This document shows positions 58,096 through 64,000 of a stretch of 64,000 nt of DNA, in pieces. The DNA comes from Flavobacteriales bacterium (lineage in GTDB: Bacteria; Bacteroidota; Bacteroidia; Flavobacteriales; Flavobacteriaceae), in the NCBI GenBank assembly GCA_011524905.1, contig WTJI01000041.1, positions 1 to 64,000 on the forward strand. The letters are read 5' to 3'. Position 1 is the stretch's first letter. Every line of letters starts with the position of its first letter. Position numbers and translations under genes: made by a program. The notes beneath the pieces are model-generated. The model made no database searches and was not told the origin of the DNA. It saw nothing but the letters and a program-made list of their open reading frames with translations.

Positions 58096-58716
58096 ATGGT
58101 TCCCCTTATTTCCTTGCGTTCAGATGACATCAATCTCAGGCAGGTAGACCAAGTCGTATCAGTATTGGAAAATGGCGGCATCATTATTTATCCAACAGAC
58201 ACTGTTTATGCTATGGGTTGTCTGGCCAATCAATCCAAAGCAGTAAGTCGATTGGCACAGCTCAAAGGACTTAAAATAGAAAAAGCAAGATTTAGCTTTA
58301 TTTTCCCTAATATCAGCGACTTATCAGCCTATGTAAAACCTTTTGACACGCCGACTTTTAAACTCCTCAATCGTTGTTTACCAGGACCATATACTTTTTT
58401 ACTACAGGCCGTCAAAAAACTCCCAAAACCCTTCGATAAGAGAAAACGTATCGGCGTGCGGATAATTGATTCACCTTTTGTCAATGTGCTTTTGGAAAAA
58501 TTATCAATTCCATTGATTACTACTTCCATTCACCATGAAGACAAATTGGTAGACTATGAAACAGATCCAAATGCTATTTATGAACTCTGGTGTGACCAGA
58601 TTGATCTAATGGTTGAAACAGGCTATGGTGGAAATCAGCCCTCCACAATAGTTGATTTGTCCACTTCGGCACCTGTGGTAATTCGTGAAGGAAAAGGTTC
58701 TATAACAGTACTATAA
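58096..58716 (+). CDS. L-threonylcarbamoyladenylate synthase (Sua5/YciO/YrdC family)
   Basis: A 206-residue protein whose IIIYPTDTVYAMGCLANQSKAVSRLAQLKGL (for example YPTDTVYAMG) is the nucleotide/threonine-binding signature of the YrdC domain. It also contains FIFPNISDLSAYVK and LPGPYTFLL. The length corresponds to a YrdC/YciO-type single-domain protein without the C-terminal Sua5 domain; true TsaC activity for t6A37 synthesis versus the YciO paralogue cannot be settled. It is coupled to the helicase gene and followed by a clear terminator. Confidence 0.9.
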   Translation: MVPLISLRSDDINLRQVDQVVSVLENGGIIIYPTDTVYAMGCLANQSKAVSRLAQLKGLKIEKARFSFIFPNISDLSAYVKPFDTPTFKLLNRCLPGPYTFLLQAVKKLPKPFDKRKRIGVRIIDSPFVNVLLEKLSIPLITTSIHHEDKLVDYETDPNAIYELWCDQIDLMVETGYGGNQPSTIVDLSTSAPVVIREGKGSITVL

Positions 58717-58717
58717 A

Positions 58718-58740
58718 AAAAACGCCCCGAAGGGCGTTTA
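58718..58740. terminator. bidirectional intrinsic terminator
   Basis: Stem AAACGCCC/GGGCGTTT around loop CGAA, with an A-run before it and T-rich sequence after it, between the convergent Sua5-type and OmpA genes. It is the clearest intrinsic terminator in the window apart from the SRP RNA end. Confidence 0.88.
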
Positions 58741-58756
58741 TATTTTTCTGTGGCGA

Positions 58757-59614
58757 TTAATTTCCGCCCATGCCTTGGCTGATCAAATCGTAAAATTGAT
58801 CTAGCTTCGGAAGAACAACAATACGGGTTCTTCTATTTTTAGCTCGGTTTTGAGCTGTATTGTTATCATACAGAGGTATGTATTGACTGCGTCCTGCAGC
58901 GGTCATTCGTTCAGGAGAAACATTGAAATCGTTTTGCAAAATTCGCACGACAGCAGTTGCTCTTTTAACACTTAAGTCCCAGTTGTCTATAATACCCGTT
59001 TCTGGTTTACTGATGGGAACAGTGTCTGTGTGACCTTCTACCATAAATTCAATATCCGGTTTGTCATTAACAACCTGTGCTACTTTACCAAGGACTTCCT
59101 TAGCTCTTTTTGTGACTGTAAAACTACCACTTCTGAATAGTAATTTGTCAGAAATTGAGACATAAACCACACCTTTTTCAACATTGATTTCAATATCATC
59201 ATCGCTCATATTACCAAGTACACCCTTCAAGCTAGTTACCAGCGCTAGGGTAACAGAATCTTTACGCGTCACTGCATCTTGCATGGATTGGATACGCACA
59301 TCTTTTTCTTTCATGCTTTCCAAAGACTTTTCAAGATTCTCAGCACCTTTTTGAGAAAGGGTAGTCAAATTACCGATATTGTTGATTAAGTCTTGGTTAT
59401 TAGATTTCAAAAAGCTAATACGCTCTTGCAAAGAGGCAATGGTCGCTTCTGCAGCACTTTTCTCATCATTGCAAGTATTTAACTTCAATGTGGTGCTGTC
59501 CAAGGCATTTTTTGTCTCTTGTTGGAGTTGTTCAAGTTCCGTAAACTTTTTTTGTGAAACACATGAGCTCAATAGGAGAGCTCCTGTCGCTAAAATGGAT
59601 AAGTACTTTTTCAT
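58757..59614 (-). CDS. OmpA family peptidoglycan-binding lipoprotein
   Basis: A 285-residue lipoprotein (MKKYLSILATGALLLSSC, lipidated Cys18). Residues about 25-115 are a heptad-rich coiled coil (LEQLQQETKNALDS, LKSNNQDLINNIG, LEKSLESMKEKDVR), and about 140-275 form an OmpA C-terminal domain with EGHTDTVPISK, NWDLSVKRATAVVRIL and NRRTRIVVLPKL. It probably tethers the outer membrane to peptidoglycan. The coiled coil could bridge the periplasm like a Pal/Lpp hybrid (inference). Confidence 0.93.
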   Translation of the reverse strand: MKKYLSILATGALLLSSCVSQKKFTELEQLQQETKNALDSTTLKLNTCNDEKSAAEATIASLQERISFLKSNNQDLINNIGNLTTLSQKGAENLEKSLESMKEKDVRIQSMQDAVTRKDSVTLALVTSLKGVLGNMSDDDIEINVEKGVVYVSISDKLLFRSGSFTVTKRAKEVLGKVAQVVNDKPDIEFMVEGHTDTVPISKPETGIIDNWDLSVKRATAVVRILQNDFNVSPERMTAAGRSQYIPLYDNNTAQNRAKNRRTRIVVLPKLDQFYDLISQGMGGN

Positions 59615-59638
59615 GGTAAATATTAAATCGTTTCGAAA

Positions 59639-60646
59639 TTACAGATTTATCCTTGAATCCAAAGGGAGGTCACTAAATTTTTTGATTTTTTTAATAAAGT
59701 AGCTGTAAACAACAGAGAAATTGTAGTTGTGGGTATTTGGACCAATTTCCTTCCGTGCTCGCCAGTATGTGAAAAAACGATAATAAAAATGAAAATGTGC
59801 TTTGAGAATAGCACCTGTATGACTCCATTTTCCCTTTAAAATAAAACGAAATCCTGCCAAACCGTCCAGAACAAGTCGAAAAAGCAATTTGGGCATCAGT
59901 GAAGTGGAAGGGAGGTTTTTGGTTAGCAATGCGAGTGAGTTTCTATAATTCAAATATGTTTTAAACGGACTAGGCGCTAGTGTTCCACCACCAACGTGCC
60001 ACACTTTAACCTGACTTATAGATTGAATTTCATACCCCATATTCCTAGCACGCCAACACAAATCAATTTCTTCTTGATGGGCAAAAAAACTTGGATCAAA
60101 TCCTCCTAGTTCATCAAAAATAGATTTACGAATAAAAAAACAAGCGCCACTGGCCCAGTGTACAACTGCCGTCTGGTCATATTGCCCCGTGTCCTTTTCT
60201 GTACATTCAAATAGCCTGCCTCTGCAAAATGCGTAGCCCAACATGTCTAAATATCCGCCTGCTGCTCCAGCATATTCAAAGGAGTCAGGTTTATTGAAAT
60301 CCAATAAATGAGGCTGAGCTATGGCTAAGTTGGGGTTTTGATTAAATTTTTCCCAAAAGGGAGAAATCCAATCTTTATTGACTTTTACATCGGTATTCAT
60401 CAGACAATAAATTTCAGCATCAATTTGCCTTAAGCCCAAATTATAACCCCCTGCAAATCCATAATTTTTATCAAGCTCAATCAATTGAATACCATTAACC
60501 TGCTTGAGGTATGCTACCGAATCGTCGGTTGAACCATTGTCAATTACATACACGCAAGCTGCCTTAGAATGCTCTATTGTGGTTGGAAGAAATTGCTTTA
60601 GATAGGTTAAACCATTCCAATTGAGAAGTACAACCGCTATATTCAT
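59639..60646 (-). CDS. family 2 glycosyltransferase
   Basis: A 335-residue GT-A enzyme. The frame is open to 60718, but MNIAVVLLNWNGLTYL at 60646 is the standard start. Motifs are VIDNGSTDDSV, YCLMNTDVKV (the DxD-like metal site as NTDV), GACFFIRKSIFDELGGFD and QEEIDLCWRARNMGYEI. The C-terminal 80 residues are basic and helical. Resembles rhamnosyltransferase-type enzymes that act on surface polysaccharides; the acceptor is unknown. Its ATG overlaps the stop of the upstream HsdR_N gene as ATGA. Confidence 0.9.
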   Translation of the reverse strand: MNIAVVLLNWNGLTYLKQFLPTTIEHSKAACVYVIDNGSTDDSVAYLKQVNGIQLIELDKNYGFAGGYNLGLRQIDAEIYCLMNTDVKVNKDWISPFWEKFNQNPNLAIAQPHLLDFNKPDSFEYAGAAGGYLDMLGYAFCRGRLFECTEKDTGQYDQTAVVHWASGACFFIRKSIFDELGGFDPSFFAHQEEIDLCWRARNMGYEIQSISQVKVWHVGGGTLAPSPFKTYLNYRNSLALLTKNLPSTSLMPKLLFRLVLDGLAGFRFILKGKWSHTGAILKAHFHFYYRFFTYWRARKEIGPNTHNYNFSVVYSYFIKKIKKFSDLPLDSRINL

Positions 60647-61098
60647 GTTGTCTTGTTGGAATAGGGTGGAAGCTCTGGGATAAATGTATAACGTTGTTCT
60701 GCCATATTCATCTGACAAAAATAATGATTCAATCCATTGGTTACCATTAAATACTGACTATTCAAGACAAGATTGTATCGCGCAATTTGATCAAAACTAG
60801 ACTGAGAAATAGAGATACTAGGCGCTTTGCATTCAATTAATAAAAAAGGACGACCAGAGGATTGATAAACTATCACATCATAGCGCTTGGACTGACCATT
60901 GATTAATACTTTTTTTTCAACATTGATCATACTTTTGGGGTACGCTTTGCTTTCAATTAGGTAAGATATGCAATGTTGCCGCACCCATTCTTCTGGCTGC
61001 AACAATACCCACTTTTTTCGAATTTGATCAAATATGTAGGGTTTATTTTCTCTATTTTTAAGGTCGAATCGATATGCTGGAAAATTTAATGTATCCAT
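60643..61098 (-). CDS. stand-alone HsdR N-terminal domain protein (PD-(D/E)xK nuclease-like)
   Basis: A 151-residue protein consisting only of the type I restriction enzyme R-subunit N-terminal (HSDR_N) fold. The putative nuclease residues are Asp74 (KRYDVIVY), Glu89-x-Lys91 (LLIECKAP), and Gln104 (FDQIARYN). No helicase part, HsdM or HsdS lies nearby. The ATG at 61098 (MDTLNFPAYRF) is preferred over the open frame to 61140. As I recall, this gene is conserved beside holA in Bacteroidota. Function unknown; a restriction role is unlikely in isolation. Confidence 0.85.
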   Translation of the reverse strand: MDTLNFPAYRFDLKNRENKPYIFDQIRKKWVLLQPEEWVRQHCISYLIESKAYPKSMINVEKKVLINGQSKRYDVIVYQSSGRPFLLIECKAPSISISQSSFDQIARYNLVLNSQYLMVTNGLNHYFCQMNMAEQRYTFIPELPPYSNKTT

Positions 61099-61125
61099 GC
61101 TACAAAATTGCAGATATTTTTTAAG

Positions 61126-62124
61126 ATGCAGGATTATCAAAAGCTCTTACTACAAATCAAAGATCAGAAATATGCCCCTTTTTACCTGTTATCAGGATTA
61201 GAATCTTATTTTATTGACCAATTAGTCGAAACCTTGACTGAGCAGTTGGTTGATGAACAATCGGCTGCTTTTGATCATACAATTTTATATGGTAAAGAAT
61301 GTAGTGTAGCTCAGATTATTGAAACAGCAAAGCGTTTCCCCATGGTAGGAGCAACGCAATTGGTTGTAGTCAAAGAAGCGCAGTATCTAGACAAGCAGCT
61401 TGATGATCTCGCTGATTACGTTTCACAAGCCACCCCCACAACAGTTTTAGTGTTGTGTTGGAAAAATAAAACTTTTGACAAACGGAAAAAACTTTACAAA
61501 GCCACACAAAAATACGGGTTGTTTTTAGATAGTAAGCCTCTGTATGACAACCAGATAGGTCCTTGGTTAAGTGCACAATCCAAGGCCATGAATTTGCAAT
61601 TGACCCCAGAATCAAATGCCTTGTTACAGGAATATTTGGGTAGTGATTTACAGCGTATCGAAAAAGCACTTGAAAAACTAAAACTGGTAATAAAAGACGG
61701 AGAACCTATTGTCCCATCTACTATTGAATACCACATAGGTATCAGTAAAGCTTACAATAACTTTGAACTGCAAAAAGCCATTGGTCAGAGGAATTTTAGT
61801 CAAGCGATCAAAATCTGTAATTATTTAGCAGAAAACCAAAAGCAATATCCATTGGTTGTTACCATCAGTAGTTTATTCCGCTATTTTGAACGCATCATGT
61901 TATTCCATGCACTGGATAATCCACAAGAAGCCCCAAAGGTTTTAGGAGTTTCTCCCTATTTTATAAAAGAATACCAACAGGCAGCCCGCCATTTTTCGAT
62001 GAAAAAATGTAGCAAAGCACTAGAATCAGTCTATGAAGCTGATTTACGAAGTAAAGGAATAAAAGGAAATAACCACAGTAGTAGTGCCATCCTAAAACAG
62101 TTGATGTTATCGCTTTGGACTTAA
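61126..62124 (+). CDS. holA: DNA polymerase III subunit delta
   Basis: Clamp-loader wrench subunit that opens the beta ring. It has 332 residues; the ATG at 61126 (MQDYQKLLLQIKDQKYAPFYLLSG) is preferred over the in-frame TTG at 61108. The AAA+-like N-terminal part has YLLSGLESYFIDQLVETL, QLVVVKEAQYL and VLVLCWKNKTFDKRKKLYK; the C-terminal collar has YFERIMLFHALDN and SRSKG-like DLRSKGIKGN. The ATP site is degenerate as expected for delta. It shares a 4-bp TTAA stop overlap with the E1 gene. Confidence 0.93.
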   Translation: MQDYQKLLLQIKDQKYAPFYLLSGLESYFIDQLVETLTEQLVDEQSAAFDHTILYGKECSVAQIIETAKRFPMVGATQLVVVKEAQYLDKQLDDLADYVSQATPTTVLVLCWKNKTFDKRKKLYKATQKYGLFLDSKPLYDNQIGPWLSAQSKAMNLQLTPESNALLQEYLGSDLQRIEKALEKLKLVIKDGEPIVPSTIEYHIGISKAYNNFELQKAIGQRNFSQAIKICNYLAENQKQYPLVVTISSLFRYFERIMLFHALDNPQEAPKVLGVSPYFIKEYQQAARHFSMKKCSKALESVYEADLRSKGIKGNNHSSSAILKQLMLSLWT

Positions 62125-64000
62125 AACAAACTGGGATATGCTTCTGGGTTAACCTCGTGCATCATTTGATATAGGGCTTCAAAAATGTCGTCAGTTGAAG
62201 GCTTTGAGGTATAATCACCATCATTACCATAAGCAGGTCGATGATCCTTAGCACTTAACATTCGTGGTGCACTATCAAGATATTGATAAATCGATTGTTT
62301 TTCAAGGAGTTGCTGCAATAAATAGCCAGAGGCACCTCCTGATACATCTTCATCAACAATCAGTAAACGATTCGTTTTTTGAATACTTTCACCAACTTTT
62401 TTTCCTTGATCAAAGGGTAGGAGGGATTGGGCATCGATAACTTCAACATCAATACCCAATTTGCCTAAGGCCACTGCGGCTTCTTCTAGTAATCGTAAAG
62501 TAGAACCGTAGCTTAATGCCGTAATATCGGTACCTTGACGTAGAATTTCAACTTCACCCAAAGGCACGGTAAATTCGCCTAAATTTAGTGGCATTTTTTC
62601 TTTAAGCCGATAGCCGTTGAGTGATTCAATTACCATAGCAGGTTGATTGATTTGCAAAAGGGCATTGTACATTCCAGCTGCCTGTGTCATGTTCCTGGGC
62701 ACTAAAAGAAATATCCCTCGGAGTGCATTGATTAAAGTACCCATTGGTGAGCCAGAATGCCATATCCCTTCCAATCGATGTCCTCTAGTTCTGATAATCA
62801 GAGGCGCAATTTGTTGTCCGTTAGTGCGGTAATTCATTGTGGCTAGATCATCACTCAAAGTAGTCAAGGCATAAAGAATGTAGTCGGCATACTGAATTTC
62901 GGCAATAGGTCTCAAGCCGCGTAGAGCCATTCCAATGCCTTGACCAATAATACTGGCTTCGCGAATCCCTGTGTCGAAAATACGCTGGTCACCATATTTT
63001 TTTTGCAAACCTTCAGTTCCTTGATTGACGTCACCAATTTTACCTACGTCTTCTCCAAAAATGAGTAATGATTTATGCTGCTCGAGTAAGGCGTCAAAAT
63101 TATCTCGCAGGATAAGTCTCCCATCAACCCATTGCGCCTCTTCAGGGTAAGATGGAGCGTTATGCTTAATGGGGGTTAGATTGTCATTGTACAAATGGGT
63201 GCTATAAACTTCATGTAGCTTTTTATAACTCGTATTAATCCAGTCTAACAAAGGCTGTTTAGAATCCGAAGGAAGCTCTCTAATGGCTATAAGGGCTTGA
63301 CGAGCGTGTTGCATCAGTTCTCTTCTACCAAAATCTGCTGTTAGTGCTTCTACAGATTGTTGCGAAAGGGAATAGGCAACATCATTTCGGGTGTGCGGTG
63401 CTACTTTTTTAAGTACTTGGATCAACCCTTGTTGTTCGTTTTTCATCAGGTTTCGATAGGCCTCCCATGCCTTTTTTTTACCTTCACGAACTTCTTGATC
63501 TATTTTTTTTTCTAATTTGTTGATGGCTTGTTCAGTTGCAATTCCTTGGCTGCATATCCAAGCACGAAACTGTTTGTTACAATCATATTCACTTTCCCAT
63601 TGGAGACGCTCTTTGGATTTGTAACGTTCATGAGATCCTGAAGTGGAGTGACCAAGCGGTTGCGTCAATTCTTCTACATGGACCAGTACTGGGATATGTT
63701 GTTCACGAGCGATTTTTTCAGCCTGAGCGTAGGTTTTCATTAAGGCATTGTAATCCCATCCATTAACATTTAAAATTTCAATTCCCTGCTGCTCAGTATT
63801 TCGCTGCATACCCCGTAATGCCTCAGATACGCTACCTTTGGTCATTTGATCTTCGTTAGCGACAGAAATTCCATACCCGTCGTCATAAACAGTCAACACC
63901 ATAGGAATTTGAAGAACACCAGCCGCATTAACTGCTTCAAAGAAAAGCCCTTCTGCGGCACTAGCATTGCCGATGGTACCCCATGCGATTTCATTTCCAT
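62121..64000 (-). CDS. 2-oxoacid dehydrogenase E1, fused alpha and beta subunits (N-terminus outside window)
   Basis: Decarboxylates 2-oxoacids with thiamine diphosphate and passes the acyl group to E2. The frame continues past the ATG at 63902 to the window end: upstream codons read WGTIGNASAAEGLFFEAV, the alpha-subunit cofactor site, so about 625 codons are visible and the gene starts beyond 64000. The alpha part ends about 63100; the beta part follows with FGEDVGKIGDVNQGTEGLQ, DTGIREASIIGQGIGMAL and VDEDVSGGASG. Fused E1 proteins are common in Bacteroidota; substrate (pyruvate versus branched-chain oxoacids) is not decidable here, though branched-chain is likely. Confidence 0.9.
   Translation of the reverse strand, partial: GNEIAWGTIGNASAAEGLFFEAVNAAGVLQIPMVLTVYDDGYGISVANEDQMTKGSVSEALRGMQRNTEQQGIEILNVNGWDYNALMKTYAQAEKIAREQHIPVLVHVEELTQPLGHSTSGSHERYKSKERLQWESEYDCNKQFRAWICSQGIATEQAINKLEKKIDQEVREGKKKAWEAYRNLMKNEQQGLIQVLKKVAPHTRNDVAYSLSQQSVEALTADFGRRELMQHARQALIAIRELPSDSKQPLLDWINTSYKKLHEVYSTHLYNDNLTPIKHNAPSYPEEAQWVDGRLILRDNFDALLEQHKSLLIFGEDVGKIGDVNQGTEGLQKKYGDQRIFDTGIREASIIGQGIGMALRGLRPIAEIQYADYILYALTTLSDDLATMNYRTNGQQIAPLIIRTRGHRLEGIWHSGSPMGTLINALRGIFLLVPRNMTQAAGMYNALLQINQPAMVIESLNGYRLKEKMPLNLGEFTVPLGEVEILRQGTDITALSYGSTLRLLEEAAVALGKLGIDVEVIDAQSLLPFDQGKKVGESIQKTNRLLIVDEDVSGGASGYLLQQLLEKQSIYQYLDSAPRMLSAKDHRPAYGNDGDYTSKPSTDDIFEALYQMMHEVNPEAYPSLF

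Noticed and set aside
60643-61098. Restriction-modification or other defence island suggested by the HsdR_N domain
   Set aside because: No methylase, specificity subunit, helicase domain or mobile-element remnant is nearby; the flanking genes are holA and a glycosyltransferase.

Overview
The window is a contiguous stretch of chromosome from a member of the Bacteroidota, almost certainly class Flavobacteriia. The evidence is gldF and gldG, capnine-type sulfonolipid genes, a split transketolase, an E1 alpha/beta fusion, lipoproteins and outer-membrane barrels with Bacteroidota-style signals, near absence of Shine-Dalgarno sequences, and at least 18 well-placed copies of the phylum's -7 promoter element TAnnTTTG. 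It is AT-rich by eye and very compact. It reads as vertically inherited core genome: I see no insertion sequence, prophage, CRISPR array, integrase or toxin-antitoxin pair.

Layout. 1-5 kb: a tRNA-Lys cut by the window edge, aroK, a PyrR-like phosphoribosyltransferase, an S4-domain protein, an FKBP lipoprotein with calcium-binding repeats, an outer-membrane barrel and the two transketolase halves. 5-12.5 kb: tgt, an LptF/G permease, an EamA transporter, accA, dnaB, a HAD phosphatase, and prfB with a complete programmed +1 frameshift site. 12.6-20.7 kb: a large zinc metalloprotease, an S9 peptidase lipoprotein, a PLP enzyme pair that looks like cysteate synthase plus cysteate fatty acyltransferase, and dnaN. 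20.8-26 kb: gldG-gldF plus a SAM hydroxide adenosyltransferase, then phoH-purC. 26-32 kb: a six-gene minus-strand operon from a Gfo/Idh oxidoreductase down to miaA. 32-39 kb: pcm, smpB, clpB, glyA, a thioesterase and a glutaminyl cyclotransferase. 39 kb: the SRP RNA gene, whose T-tract touches the start codon of an SDR gene, followed by a transaldolase-like gene. 40-48.6 kb: a thioredoxin-fold lipoprotein without cysteines, an ABC-F ATPase, a MEST-like hydrolase, a paraoxonase-like protein and an SSS sodium symporter. 48.6-64 kb: pheT, recG, a patatin, an M20D amidohydrolase, a UvrD-type helicase, a Sua5-type enzyme, an OmpA lipoprotein, a GT2 glycosyltransferase, a lone HsdR_N protein, holA and the fused E1 dehydrogenase running off the end.

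How the genes connect. Several serve information processing (dnaB, dnaN, holA, recG, the helicase, pheT, tgt, miaA, prfB, smpB, the SRP RNA). A second theme is the envelope and surface motility: gldFG, the putative sulfonolipid pair one gene away, the LptF/G permease, OmpA and secreted peptidases. Five convergent gene pairs share a 4-bp overlap of their stop codons, and many promoters leave a 5' leader of only about 0-15 nt. I found no clearly undescribed multi-gene system. The best leads are the sulfonolipid/gliding neighbourhood, the bacterial MEST-like and paraoxonase-like enzymes, the eroded zinc site of Tgt, the SRP RNA/SDR junction and the HsdR_N gene coupled to a glycosyltransferase.
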